64,000 nucleotides of DNA from Candidatus Acidiferrum typicum (GTDB lineage: Bacteria; Acidobacteriota; Terriglobia; Acidiferrales; UBA7541), in NCBI GenBank assembly GCA_025463055.1, contig JAOAPV010000064.1:1-64000 (forward strand), given 5' to 3'. A program made the position numbers and the translations under genes. The notes beneath the pieces are model-generated. The model made no database searches. It saw only the letters and a program-made list of their open reading frames with translations, and was not told where the DNA came from. Of this stretch, positions 18,605-28,812 are shown one piece after another (position 1 is the stretch's first letter; each line of letters begins with the position of its first letter).

Positions 18605-18964
18605 ATGCCTCACTACATCACCGCCCACGAGGCGGACGAAATCCTTGAGAAATGGGCCTGTGAATCGTTACCCGTTTGTTTTGCGGTTGGTAGGGGAAAT
18701 CTGGCCTGGCATGCGCACTGGGTTGGCAATATTCACTATGCGCCCGAGGGCCGCTGGGTTCTCACCGTGGATCACACTACAAATGTGGTGTGCACCCACG
18801 AATTCGACGAGATCATCCTGACCGAAGACGAAGACCTCCTCGGAATGCGCTTCCGCCATCCCAAGGGTGCAGCGGATTCCGACCTCGAAGTGAATTTGTT
18901 CATCGCCAAAGCCGGCGGCCTCGATGGCGAATCAATACCATTGCTGCAGAAATTGATTCAGTGA
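18605..18964 (+). CDS. Hypothetical protein
   Basis: Uninterrupted ORF with coding-like composition; no family recognised. Confidence 0.65.
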   Translation: MPHYITAHEADEILEKWACESLPVCFAVGRGNLAWHAHWVGNIHYAPEGRWVLTVDHTTNVVCTHEFDEIILTEDEDLLGMRFRHPKGAADSDLEVNLFIAKAGGLDGESIPLLQKLIQ

Positions 18965-19013
18965 GGGAGACCGAAACTTTGTTTTCAGTCCCTCTCGCAA
19001 ACTGATTTGGCCG

Positions 19014-19352
19014 CTACAGCAATTTCACGGAACTCACTTTTACCGTATCGCCGTGCACCTCTCCTGTGACATCCGCGCGGAGATGGTCCTTCTTATCGGA
19101 AGCCTTCAATGCTGCGACGACTTGCGCGTTGCCGTTTGCATCCAGCTTCAGGAACTGCTTGTCTTTGGTCACGATGCCGAAGCCGCTCTCTTGACACTTC
19201 AGCGCGCAAGCCCGCGTGTGCGAGTCCGGATCGGCAGCCACTTTTTTCGAGCAATTCACATCGACGACCGAAACATCCGTGAACGTCTCATTGGCCGCGA
19301 ACACCGGTACGGCCAACAACCCGAAAACTACCAACGAAACAACTTTCCGCAT
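19014..19352 (-). CDS. Secreted hypothetical protein
   Basis: Signal peptide MRKVVSLVVFGLLAVPVFAAN; compact beta-rich remainder with Cys residues. Confidence 0.7.
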   Translation of the reverse strand: MRKVVSLVVFGLLAVPVFAANETFTDVSVVDVNCSKKVAADPDSHTRACALKCQESGFGIVTKDKQFLKLDANGNAQVVAALKASDKKDHLRADVTGEVHGDTVKVSSVKLL

Positions 19353-19379
19353 ATTTCCTCCATCGATCGGTTTTAACTG

Positions 19380-19820
19380 CTACCTCGTAAAAGCGGCTTG
19401 TGAACCGGCGTGAGCGGCCGCGACGTTTCGGGAACCGCACTGCTCCCGGACGATAGTGAGTTGCGCCAGCGCGAACGCACCGATCGCAATCTCTACGTCA
19501 CGCACAGCAAGGTCGTAGAACATTCGCATCGTCAGCAAATTGACCGCAATCGCGAGCAGCCATGCCATCACCACGTAGCTGCCAATCCTCGTCCACTTGC
19601 TGAGCACGATAATCCCGGCAATGATTTCCACCACGCCTACGATGTGCATGACAGTGCTCGCACTCACTGGCACAACTTTGGTTGCTAGCGGACTAAGGTA
19701 CATGCTCCAGTCCGCTAGTATGTTGAAGTACTTGTCTATCCCCGCCAGAATTGGCCCCAAGCCGAGGCCGATCCGCAGCGCCCACCACGCCGTGTTCAGT
19801 CGATTATCAAATTCCTTCAT
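19380..19820 (-). CDS. DoxX-like membrane protein
   Basis: WWALRIGLGLGPILAGIDKYFNILADWSMYLSPLA...GVVEIIAGIIVL. Confidence 0.8.
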   Translation of the reverse strand: MKEFDNRLNTAWWALRIGLGLGPILAGIDKYFNILADWSMYLSPLATKVVPVSASTVMHIVGVVEIIAGIIVLSKWTRIGSYVVMAWLLAIAVNLLTMRMFYDLAVRDVEIAIGAFALAQLTIVREQCGSRNVAAAHAGSQAAFTR

Positions 19821-19940
19821 TGCGCCCCCTGTTGGTAAGGAGTGTTAAGCCAACGATTGGTTACAGTCGTTTTTCGCTCGACGGATGGGAAAATAAGTTG
19901 TAACCGTTTCCGTCTTGCTCGCTCTATAGTTGCGAGGACC

Positions 19941-20615
19941 ATGGAAAGCATCGAAATTCTGGAGAAAGCCCGCTCAGAGGGCTGGACTGACGAAGAGATC
20001 GTCGACAGGGTGCGCGCTGGAGAAACCGCGCTGTACGAAATTATTATGCGCCGCTATAACCAGCGGCTCTACCGCGTAGCGCGCGCCATTCTTCGCGACG
20101 ATAGCGAAGCCGAAGACGTAATGCAGGACGCGTACGTGCGCGCCTACCAGCATCTCGATCAATTTGCCCGTCGCGCACCTTTTTCAGCTTGGCTGACGCG
20201 CATCGCCGTACACGAGGCACTAGCTCGCGTTCGGCACCGCAATCGCGTACAGCAAATCAACGACGGCGAGCATGAGGGAGAATTTGTCATGAATTTGGCC
20301 GAGCCTTCTTTCAATCCCGAGCAAACCGCTTCCGCCGTCGAACTCGGCCACCTGTTGGAAGAAGCTTTATTGGCGCTTCCGGATCAGTCTCGTGCCGTAG
20401 TGATGTTGCGCGATGTGGAAGAGCTAAGCACAGAGGAAACAGCCGGCGCTCTTGAGATTTCGGAAGACAATGTCAAAGTCCGCCTGCATCGTGGCCGAGC
20501 AATGCTGCGAAGTTGGCTCCTTCAGCGCGTCGGAGCCAAAGCCAAGGACGCATTTCCCTTCATGGGCGCTCGCTGTGACCGCGTTGTGCAGAATGTTTTC
20601 GCTCAGCTCTCATAG
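19941..20615 (+). CDS. ECF RNA polymerase sigma factor (RpoE-like)
   Basis: ETALYEIIMRRYNQRLYRVARAILRDDSEAEDVMQDAYVRAYQHL; region 4 LSTEETAGALEISEDNVKVRLHRGRAML. Confidence 0.93.
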   Translation: MESIEILEKARSEGWTDEEIVDRVRAGETALYEIIMRRYNQRLYRVARAILRDDSEAEDVMQDAYVRAYQHLDQFARRAPFSAWLTRIAVHEALARVRHRNRVQQINDGEHEGEFVMNLAEPSFNPEQTASAVELGHLLEEALLALPDQSRAVVMLRDVEELSTEETAGALEISEDNVKVRLHRGRAMLRSWLLQRVGAKAKDAFPFMGARCDRVVQNVFAQLS

Positions 20616-20649
20616 ACAGGGCGTTGACGCAGGGCACTCTCGTGTCAGA

Positions 20650-22524
20650 TCATCGCGCCATAGGTTTTTCCTCGCTGGACAGTTTCCCTCCGGGCAAGAG
20701 AAATCGAAGCTTCAGCGGCCGCTCGCGTCTGCGTTCTTCTTCCAGGTGCCGTCCTCTAGCCTTTAGCAAGTCATCGAGCGAAACGAGCCCGAGGAACTTT
20801 TTCGTCCCGCGATCAACCACAGGCATCCGCGTAAATCCTCTTTCGGCCATCCGATATACCACCACACGCAAAGATTCGTCCGGATGCGCTGAGACCGTAT
20901 CCGTTCGAACGAACTCGCGAAGCGGTCGCTTCAGCAGCGCATCGCCGTGTTCCGCCATGGCACCGCGGAGATCTCCGCGCGTGAGAACTCCCACAAGCAG
21001 CCCCGCCTCATCCACCACCGGCAGTAATCGCTGGCTGTGCCGATGGTCCGTTCGAAGTGAATGCTGCATCTCGTGAATAGTAAAGCTTGCGGGCAGCACC
21101 ACAACCTTGGTGCGCATCACTTCCCGCACGAACAGAATTTCCAGTGGGTCCACCGCATACTCGCGGCTCAAGTGATAGCCACGCCGTGCCACTTTTTCAG
21201 TCAAGATCGATCGTTTCAGCGTCAACACCGTAAACGCGTGCGCCACCACACTGCCCACCAGCAGCGGCAGAAACACATTGCCGTCATGCGTCAATTCAAA
21301 CGCAAACACAATGCTCGTGAACGGAGACCGCATCGTCCCGCCGAGCACCGCACCCATGCTGACCAGCGGCCAAAATCCCGCACCCTCATTCGGGAGGAAC
21401 ATCGCCTCCAGTCCGCCCAATGCCCCGCCCATCATCAGTAGCGGCGCCAAAACTCCGCCCGAGGTCCCGGAACCAAGCGACACCGCCCAGATGAACCATT
21501 TCACCAGCAGCACGCCAAGAATCACGTGACTCGTCACGCTGCCCTGCAATAGTTGACCAATCGTGTCATAGCCCACCCCGAGCGCCTGCGGAAAAACCAA
21601 GCCGCCCAGACCAATGGCCAAGCCTCCGATGGCAGGCCACCACATCCAATGAATCGGCAGATGCTGAAATGCATCTTCCGCCGCGTACACCGAAAGCGTG
21701 AGTAGCGCCGACAACGCGCCGGCAAGTAGCCCGACCAGCACGCAAGCTAAGAGCGCTTTCGGACCAATGAACAGAGGATGCGCCGGTACCGGGAACAGCG
21801 GGCCTAATCCGATAAGGTAACGTCGCAACACCGCGGCCGTGGCGCTGGCCAGCGCCACCGGAACCAAGCTCCGCGGCTTCCATTCAAATAACAACAACTC
21901 CACCGCTAGCAGCACGGAAGCCAGCGGAGCCGCGAATGTCGCCGACATGCCGGCTGCTGCGCCCGCTACCAGCAGTGTTTTGCGCTCCGCACTCGTCAGG
22001 TGAAATAACTGCGCGATGATCGACCCAAAAGCACCGCCGGTCATGATGATTGGGCCTTCCGCGCCAAATGGTCCGCCCGAGCCAATCGAAATCGCCGACG
22101 AAATCGGCTTCAGGACCGCCACCTTGGGCTCGACGCGGCTTCCATTAATAAGAATCGCCTCAATCGCCTCCGGAATCCCATGGCCGCGGATCCGCTCCGA
22201 TCCGTAACGTGCCATGACGCCAATCAGCAGCGCTCCGCCAATCGGCACCAGCACGCTGTAGATTCCGAGGTGGTTACCCGCCGGCGAAACCAGGGCCGTG
22301 CTCCACCTGCCGAAATAAAATAAATTTGTGAAAACCCCGATCAGTCGAAGCAGCGCTAACGCCACGAACGCCGCCACCACCCCTATGCCGATTGCCAGTG
22401 CCGAAATCGGCAGGAGCCTCGTGGTTGTAGTGAAGTCTCCGAGTACATCCCACGCCTTAGTGGTCGCGTCGGTCGCCACTGTGTCACTGCGGTCCTGCAA
22501 AGGCACTGTCGTTTCGTTAGCCAC
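20650..22524 (-). CDS. ClC-type voltage-gated chloride channel with C-terminal CBS pair
   Basis: GSGGPFGAEGPI, GSGTSGGVLAPLLMMGGALG selectivity motifs; CBS-like tail. Confidence 0.93.
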   Translation of the reverse strand: MANETTVPLQDRSDTVATDATTKAWDVLGDFTTTTRLLPISALAIGIGVVAAFVALALLRLIGVFTNLFYFGRWSTALVSPAGNHLGIYSVLVPIGGALLIGVMARYGSERIRGHGIPEAIEAILINGSRVEPKVAVLKPISSAISIGSGGPFGAEGPIIMTGGAFGSIIAQLFHLTSAERKTLLVAGAAAGMSATFAAPLASVLLAVELLLFEWKPRSLVPVALASATAAVLRRYLIGLGPLFPVPAHPLFIGPKALLACVLVGLLAGALSALLTLSVYAAEDAFQHLPIHWMWWPAIGGLAIGLGGLVFPQALGVGYDTIGQLLQGSVTSHVILGVLLVKWFIWAVSLGSGTSGGVLAPLLMMGGALGGLEAMFLPNEGAGFWPLVSMGAVLGGTMRSPFTSIVFAFELTHDGNVFLPLLVGSVVAHAFTVLTLKRSILTEKVARRGYHLSREYAVDPLEILFVREVMRTKVVVLPASFTIHEMQHSLRTDHRHSQRLLPVVDEAGLLVGVLTRGDLRGAMAEHGDALLKRPLREFVRTDTVSAHPDESLRVVVYRMAERGFTRMPVVDRGTKKFLGLVSLDDLLKARGRHLEEERRRERPLKLRFLLPGGKLSSEEKPMAR

Positions 22525-22679
22525 GCCACCCTCTCCGCGTTCTCTTTCCCAGTATATCGTATTGCGATATATACTTGGGCCCTACGCTGAGGAAAATTTC
22601 GTGGCCACATCTTCAATGCGGTATAACAGGTTAAAGTTTGTGGAAACGGGATCGTGACGGGGATGAAACCCAGACAGGG

Positions 22680-23843
22680 TCAATTGGGTTTAGCGGCAGG
22701 TTCCGGCATTTGACGCGGTGCATAGTAAGGCTTGCCATTCAACTTCTCCACTTCCTTCGTAAAGTTCGTCCCGTAGTCGCGGTCGGCATCCGAAAGCAGC
22801 CATGCTTGACGCTTGTAGTTCCAATTGTCTGGGGCTAGCCGCTGCGCCTGCTTGAAGTGTGGAATCGCTTCTGTACCGTGACCTGCATGGAAGAGATATT
22901 CAGCCAAGCTGAACTCTGCATCGGCCATCAGACGATCTGGACTCACGGGCGTCAACCGCTTTCTTAGCTCCTCTTCACTCAGGACGAAAGAACTGCGTGC
23001 CCCCTTTGCCACCCAGTCACGGATCGCCTCCAGGTACGGGCTTGAATCCATGTGCGAATAAGACTTGAACCGATCGTCGACGAACGCCACTTCATTCGGG
23101 CGCACGATTTTTCCCTGTTCATTTATCCACACCGCAGTGGGAACGTTGACCATGCTGTAGAGCTTTGTAACCAGGTGCTGTTGGTCAATGAGGGCGATAT
23201 ATTCCGGATTTGCTTTCTCGATCCAGGGGCTTGCGTCCTTCACGCCACCTGTATCCTGGGCTACAGAAACGATCTCGAAATTCTCATCTTTCAGCTCGTG
23301 ATAGAAGATTTGCCACCCGGGCAAATCGAATCGGCACCCTCACCAGGAAGCCCAGGTGATCAGTAGCACTTTCTTGCCGCGAAAGTCCGAAAGCGAATGA
23401 AGCTTGCCACTTCTATCGGGAAGAGTGAAATTGGGCGCCTCAAGCGTCGCAAGGTAATCGTTCTGCCCTTCCGGCCGGGGACCAAAGTACCAAGTCGCCA
23501 GCTCCTCGTCGTAAGCAACGGGCTGTTTCACGAGCCGGGCAAATTCACTCAAATTGAACCATGTGACTTTGCCTAGCTGTTCAAGAAAATCGGCCTTCCT
23601 TTGTTTGGGTAACGGAAAGCAAAGTTCACGTCGGCAAACGCCTTGCGGTTTCACAACAAAACCCGTCGAGCGCGTCAGTTCCGCCAGCGTCACCCAAAGG
23701 TCTTTCGATTGTGTGAACGGAGAAGGAGTGCGCAGCTCGGTCGCCACGTCGTCGTAAATCACCACGCGCCGCACCTGGCTGGTTGCTTCGGTAGCCATCG
23801 AGAACAGGAAAATCAGTCCGAGGCAACGGATGAGTGTCCTCAC
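22680..23843 (-). CDS. Thioredoxin/TlpA-like redoxin with in-frame UGA: candidate selenoprotein (387 aa incl. Sec168)
   Basis: ORFs 23340..23843 and 22680..23339 share one frame, separated only by TGA at 23342-23340. Readthrough gives FTLPDRSGKLHSLSDFRGKKVLLITWASW-U-GCRFDLPGWQIFYHEL. Perfect 8-bp hairpin just downstream. GTG start. Confidence 0.85.
23307..23327 (-). promoter_or_regulatory. Candidate bacterial SECIS hairpin
   Basis: Minus strand GATTTGCC-CGGGT-GGCAAATC: 8/8 bp stem, 5-nt loop with G at loop position 2, loop begins 20 nt after the UGA. Confidence 0.75.
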
Positions 23844-23918
23844 GCGCGGTAGTCTACAATCGGATTGAGTTCCAAGTATAGAATTTACGCATCGCTTTTT
23901 AGGGGCTCATTACAAAGT

Positions 23919-24719
23919 TCAAACGGACTTTGCGGCCGCCACCAAACTATCTCGATAAATGAGCGCGCCAAGCGGGGCCCCGGTCGCGCCGCCGTCAACA
24001 ACGATCTCCGCGCCCGTCACATAGGAAGCTTCGTCGGATGCCAGGTACAGTGCCGCTCTCGCGATCTCCTCCGCTTCACCCATGCGACCGAGCGCCGTTA
24101 TCCCGCCCAGCCGTTGTTCCAGCTCCGACATCGCTTGCTCCGTTGGCGCTTGCGGCGACCAAATCGGCGTCTTGGTTCCTCCTGGCGTAACCTGATTGAC
24201 GCGAATACCTCGCGCCGCGAGTTCTGACGCCAAGTTACGCGTCATGGCGCGCACGCCTGCCTTAGTGGCGGCATAGGCGGAGTATCCCGGCACGCCCAGC
24301 ACTGCATGAACCGAGCCATTCAGAATAATCGATGCCCCCGGATTGAGGTGTGCGGCGCTAGCCTGCACCGTGAAGAACACCGCCGTCAGGTTGGTTCGGA
24401 TGATTTCTTCAAAGGAAGCCAGGGACGTATTGCCGACAGGTGTCGCGCCTGGTATCCCAGCATTGGCGAACACGATATCGAGTTTGCCGAACTTCTGGAC
24501 CGTCGCGGCAACCGCGCGGTCGATCTCTTCCACTCTGGTGACGTCCGCTTGCACCGCCACTACGTCTTTCCCCAGTTCTTTGCTCGCCGCATCCAGTGTC
24601 TTCCGGTTCCTTCCGGTGATGGCCACGTGCGCGCCCTCGGCCAGGAAAAGCCGTGCCGTGGCTAAACCAATGCCGCTATTGCCACCGGTAATCAGTGCCG
24701 TTTTGCCTGCCAGTCTCAT
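23919..24719 (-). CDS. SDR family oxidoreductase
   Basis: TALITGGNSGIGLATA, NAG motif, YSAYAATKAG. Confidence 0.93.
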   Translation of the reverse strand: MRLAGKTALITGGNSGIGLATARLFLAEGAHVAITGRNRKTLDAASKELGKDVVAVQADVTRVEEIDRAVAATVQKFGKLDIVFANAGIPGATPVGNTSLASFEEIIRTNLTAVFFTVQASAAHLNPGASIILNGSVHAVLGVPGYSAYAATKAGVRAMTRNLASELAARGIRVNQVTPGGTKTPIWSPQAPTEQAMSELEQRLGGITALGRMGEAEEIARAALYLASDEASYVTGAEIVVDGGATGAPLGALIYRDSLVAAAKSV

Positions 24720-24742
24720 GTTCGTCTCCTTGCGTTATTTGT

Positions 24743-24760
24743 GGATTATGCTTATAATCC
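24743..24760. promoter_or_regulatory. Candidate TetR operator
   Basis: Perfect inverted repeat GGATTAT-GCTT-ATAATCC in the divergent SDR/TetR intergenic region. Confidence 0.6.
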
Positions 24761-24828
24761 TTCTCGTGGTTGGATGCACGATCTTTCCCAGGAAATACAT
24801 CGATAATTCAACTTTATTCCGAGGCGCC

Positions 24829-25410
24829 ATGGGCCATTCAAAGACAGAGAAGGCCAAGACTCACAAACGCATCGTCAATATCGCCTCCAAGCGGTTTCGC
24901 GAAGAGGGCCTGGCAGGTATTGGAATCGCAGACCTTATGAAGGAAGCTGGTCTTACGGTGGGCGGATTCTACAAGCACTTCAATTCGCGTGACGATTTAG
25001 TAGGCGAAGCGCTCAACACCGCATTCGGCACCTGGAAGCGTCAAATGAACGCGGCCGCATCCGGCGGGCCACCGCTATCGTACGCAAACCTGATCGACGA
25101 TTACCTCAGTGAAGCGCACCGCGACACTCCAGGTACGGGCTGTGCTTTCAGCGCGCTGGCCGGGGAGATCGCGCGCAGCGGCAAGCGAACCCGCGCTCTA
25201 GCGACGGAACAGGTTCGGAACGACATTCACCTGATCGCGGGCCTGCTTCGCGGCAGCAACGGCAAGGCCAAGGGCGCGACAAGATTGCAAGCCATCTTGG
25301 TCTTTAGCGCGCTTCTCGGCGCCATGGTGTTAGCTCGCGCCGTATCGGACGCGGCGCTTTCGCGCGAGATACTGAAGAGCGTCGCGGTACTTCTGAAAGA
25401 GCAGCACTGA
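24829..25410 (+). CDS. TetR/AcrR family transcriptional regulator
   Basis: HKRIVNIASKRFREEGLAGIGIADLMKEAGLTVGGFYKHFNSRDDL HTH. Confidence 0.93.
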   Translation: MGHSKTEKAKTHKRIVNIASKRFREEGLAGIGIADLMKEAGLTVGGFYKHFNSRDDLVGEALNTAFGTWKRQMNAAASGGPPLSYANLIDDYLSEAHRDTPGTGCAFSALAGEIARSGKRTRALATEQVRNDIHLIAGLLRGSNGKAKGATRLQAILVFSALLGAMVLARAVSDAALSREILKSVAVLLKEQH

Positions 25411-25512
25411 CTACGCGTAGGATGCCCCGTGCTTGCGGTTTTGCCTCATGCCAGGGTGGGTCTTGGGTTTAACTTCGAACAACTCGTTCTGAGGCAGACG
25501 TTTGGATTCCAC

Positions 25513-26235
25513 CTATGCGGGAGGAACGTATTGGCCCGCCAAAAGAATCTTTGCCATCCATTCCGCATGGGGTAGTCCCGAACACAGCAGATCCTTCGCT
25601 TCGCTCTCCACGTCATACTCCACTCGGTGAATGCTGACCCGCTCCCCCTCGATCACCAAATACGAAGCTCGTCGATCTCCGTCATACGACTGGCTTACGC
25701 CGCCCGTGTTCGCCACGGTCATCCCGCCAACTCGGCGTACATACGGACGGTGAATATGGCCATAAACCACGATCGTCGAACCAAGGTGCGCATATGCCGT
25801 CTGCAAATCCTCATTACTTGCATTGGGCATGGGAGCACGCCACAGGTCACCCGGGCTGGCATGAACCAGCGTGATTCCCTCCCCCACGTACCGCTCAGGA
25901 GATCCTTCCAGCCATCGCAAGCGTTCTTCACCGATGCTCGCAAGTGTCGGCGGAATCAAATCTTGTATGCGCCCCAGAAGTGCCCCGAGCTGGGGCGTTT
26001 TCGCTGCAAATTCACTCAGGCTCTTCGGCGACCAAAGCATCTCATCCGTATTTCCGCGAACTCCCGGCCAGCCCAGCGCGCGAATTTCGTCGATGACCTC
26101 CGCCGGATGTGTCCCGCCGTAAGCTAAATCGCCGCCGTGGACAACCAAATCCGGCGCGACTTGCCGCAAGTCGGCCAGCACGGCCTCCAACGCCCGAAGG
26201 TTCCCGTGAACATCCGATACGATTGCAACTCTCAT
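25513..26235 (-). CDS. Metallophosphoesterase (YfcE-like)
   Basis: MRVAIVSDVHGNLRALEAVL...VHGGDLAYGGTHP...GNTDE...YGHIHRPYVR. Confidence 0.92.
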   Translation of the reverse strand: MRVAIVSDVHGNLRALEAVLADLRQVAPDLVVHGGDLAYGGTHPAEVIDEIRALGWPGVRGNTDEMLWSPKSLSEFAAKTPQLGALLGRIQDLIPPTLASIGEERLRWLEGSPERYVGEGITLVHASPGDLWRAPMPNASNEDLQTAYAHLGSTIVVYGHIHRPYVRRVGGMTVANTGGVSQSYDGDRRASYLVIEGERVSIHRVEYDVESEAKDLLCSGLPHAEWMAKILLAGQYVPPA

Positions 26236-26296
26236 ATGCCGGGCGCGCTATTCGCGATGAAAACCCAAACTGCAAGTCGGGACTAACGGCAGCAGC

Positions 26297-26602
26297 TCAG
26301 CGCCTTCGCTTCCGGTCTTGGTCCTCTTCTAATAGCCGATTGATTTCCGTGACGAGCTTGATCAACTTGCTCACGTCTTGCTCGTTCTGCGCCTGCGCGC
26401 AAAGATCGAACCAGCCGGCCTCCGCACCCGGATTCGCATCACACGGAACATTGCCTCCGCGCACGTGTGTGTACAGCTGCCTGATCAGTCCTCGCATCGC
26501 AGCAAGATCATTGGCGCGGGCCGCGCGCAAATATTCTTTCCGCCAATCGCCCAGCTGCAATCCTTCCACTCTCGCCCTGCTAACCACCGAATTCCTCCTC
26601 AA
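26297..26602 (-). CDS. Hypothetical protein
   Basis: Start overlaps the end of the receiver-like ORF; coding-like helical composition. Confidence 0.55.
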   Translation of the reverse strand: MRRNSVVSRARVEGLQLGDWRKEYLRAARANDLAAMRGLIRQLYTHVRGGNVPCDANPGAEAGWFDLCAQAQNEQDVSKLIKLVTEINRLLEEDQDRKRRR

Positions 26603-26936
26603 GCATCTTCAGCAGCCCCGCAGGATCGTCGCTGAAAATCTCCTTGAATCCGCACTTCGGATTTTCCTGCGCACGATCCCGGTGCCTCAACCCGACGATT
26701 TTGCATTTCGAATTTTGTTTTTGCACTTCACGCGTAAACTGCTCGCAGGTGAGATCTTCTAGCGCGGTATCAAACACAATCGCATCCACGTCCGGGAACC
26801 GTTGCAGCATCTCCAGCCCCTCTCGGCTAGAGTACGCCGTCAGGACATTATGTTTCGCCGTTTCAATCAGGAGCTTATCAGTCGAAAGTCCTTCCGCCGG
26901 CTCAGACTCCACAATCATAAATGTTAATCGACGCAT
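26580..26936 (-). CDS. Degenerate response-regulator receiver-like protein
   Basis: MRRLTFMIVESEPAEGLSTDKLLIETAKHNVLTAYSSREGLEMLQRFPDVDAIVFDTALED. Confidence 0.6.
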   Translation of the reverse strand: MRRLTFMIVESEPAEGLSTDKLLIETAKHNVLTAYSSREGLEMLQRFPDVDAIVFDTALEDLTCEQFTREVQKQNSKCKIVGLRHRDRAQENPKCGFKEIFSDDPAGLLKMLEEEFGG

Positions 26937-27086
26937 CCCCCACCCGCAACTCGCCCAGTTACGATGCCCCGCTTCCCCTGACGGTTGCGAAATGGATTGT
27001 GGACATTCAAAGCAGCCACTGTGCCGCAAGAGCGGCGCTCCTAACAAGTCGCATTTACTTGCAGAAGCTGCGTTTGCCGGTCCCGC

Positions 27087-27395
27087 CTACCTCTCCGCTC
27101 CCATCCCCAAGATCGACCGGATCCGCTGCCGCTGTATCACCTCCCGCGGCGAACGTCCTTTCATGTCCAGCCACTTCGTAAAATCCCCCAGTTTCACCTC
27201 GTGCTCCACGCGCACATCCGTCACCGACACCTTCACCACGCCACGCCCCTCCGCGAACCCCGCCACCCATTCGTTCCCCCGAATCGCCGCCAACCCCTGC
27301 GCAACGGCCTCATACAAAGTAGCCGCCGTAACCTCCACCGTGTGCGCCACTCCATCCAAATCCTGAATCGTCACCCGGCAAGATCGCGTCGCCAT
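27087..27395 (-). CDS. Small conserved-looking hypothetical protein
   Basis: ATRSCRVTIQDLDGVAHTVEVTAATLYEAVAQGLAAIRGNEWV; coherent folded composition. Confidence 0.65.
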   Translation of the reverse strand: MATRSCRVTIQDLDGVAHTVEVTAATLYEAVAQGLAAIRGNEWVAGFAEGRGVVKVSVTDVRVEHEVKLGDFTKWLDMKGRSPREVIQRQRIRSILGMGAER

Positions 27396-27533
27396 AACCG
27401 CAAAATATCATATTCGCCTTTTGTTCGCTATAGCCCATTGGCGTCGTCTAGCATTTTTATCAGCGGCCCAAGCTGTTCGCGTCATATTAAAATCAAGAAT
27501 CCTCATTTTCCCGTTCCTGTCACGGAGAGCCAA

Positions 27534-28148
27534 ATGGACCCAATTGAGATTCCTGTCGCTAGTCCTCTTGGCGAGGTAGTTGTAATTGGCTGCTGCGTTT
27601 TGCTTGCGGGAGCTGCGCTTTGGTGGGCCGGGCCCAAGTTCAGAGCTTTCTTAAACACGCTGTCTCGACGCAGGCTGCAAAAGCCGGAAACCACCAATGT
27701 TCATATTATTTTCGGTTTCGTCGTCTATCTCATCATCCTTGCGCCTGTCGTAATCGCTACTTATGTCGGTGTGGGCGTTGCTACCACGGCGCCCACTCTC
27801 ATCTCGTCGACAGGAGTTACGGGAACGACCTTCGTCTGCGAGGGCTCGCCAATTCTTATTATTTTTTCGTGCAGCACACCATTCAGTTTAGGAAATCGGC
27901 GCAAGACGATCGCCTGGAATGAGATCGACCGTGTGGAATGCACTTCCCGCCACGACGGCACGATCAGCGCGCTGTATATCTCTTCAAAAACACGGCGAAT
28001 AGAAATTGGTAGTTTTGCCATACACGACCTGAGTGGACCGCACGATGTAATCTTGGCGCACACCCCGCGCAGTGCGGCCCAGCCGTGTCAGACAGCATTT
28101 GGAGCAAACGGCCGGACCGGGTCCACCAACGCAAGCCGCATAATCTAG
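27534..28148 (+). CDS. Hypothetical membrane protein
   Basis: Two to three hydrophobic segments, ATG preceded by a purine-rich stretch. Confidence 0.55.
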   Translation: MDPIEIPVASPLGEVVVIGCCVLLAGAALWWAGPKFRAFLNTLSRRRLQKPETTNVHIIFGFVVYLIILAPVVIATYVGVGVATTAPTLISSTGVTGTTFVCEGSPILIIFSCSTPFSLGNRRKTIAWNEIDRVECTSRHDGTISALYISSKTRRIEIGSFAIHDLSGPHDVILAHTPRSAAQPCQTAFGANGRTGSTNASRII

Positions 28149-28184
28149 GCAGGAATCTGTCTTCTTCGCACCATGTTCGAACGG

Positions 28185-28445
28185 CTACGCGGCTTGCGTC
28201 GGTCTTGCGCGCTCCGCCTTATCTTTCACCGCAACCGAGATCGCTTCCCAGGATTGCACCCAATGGCGCACGGCCATAAAACCGCTCAACTCGCCAGTCC
28301 AACCGCAATCGCATGTGGGCCGGAAAACCTCTTCGTCAGCCATTTCCAGGTTGTTTTCGGAATTGAAGCACAAGGAAGGAATGGCACCATGACAGTCAGG
28401 GCACCGGAAGAGGAACACGTGCGCGAATTCAGCGGTTCGCACCAC
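28185..28445 (-). CDS. Small zinc-ribbon-like protein
   Basis: FRCPDCHG...FRPTCDCGWTGELSG Cys pairs. Confidence 0.5.
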   Translation of the reverse strand: MVRTAEFAHVFLFRCPDCHGAIPSLCFNSENNLEMADEEVFRPTCDCGWTGELSGFMAVRHWVQSWEAISVAVKDKAERARPTQAA

Positions 28446-28812
28446 AATGCCTCGGAACGGCAGGGAATGGGAGAACAGAACCTATCACACTTTTTTTATA
28501 TCATCATCGTGAAAATGTAAATTCTTCTATAACCTGTCTGCACCCCACGGAAGGCGTCCCCTGTTGGACGTATGTAGCGCCGGCTTTCTGAAGGGGCTCC
28601 TGCGGGCGTCATCCCGAAGTGTCCGCCCGATGGATATCCGAACTGGTGTCTACGTTCCTTCAAACGCAAAATAAATGAAACCGCTCGGTCTCATACGACA
28701 TCGAAGCAGGCTGAAGTAATCCGTTGTGCCAAAGCAAACGACAAAGCCTAGGGCGCATGATATAGCGGTCTCCAACACCGCGACAAATTCTGGGAGAGAA
28801 GGCAGGACGCAA

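Noticed and set aside
23340-23340. Interpreting the TGA as a simple pseudogenising nonsense mutation
   Set aside because: The TGA falls exactly at the predicted redox Cys codon and is followed by a SECIS-like hairpin; the frame is intact on both sides, so a Sec codon is the better explanation pending a sel-gene check.
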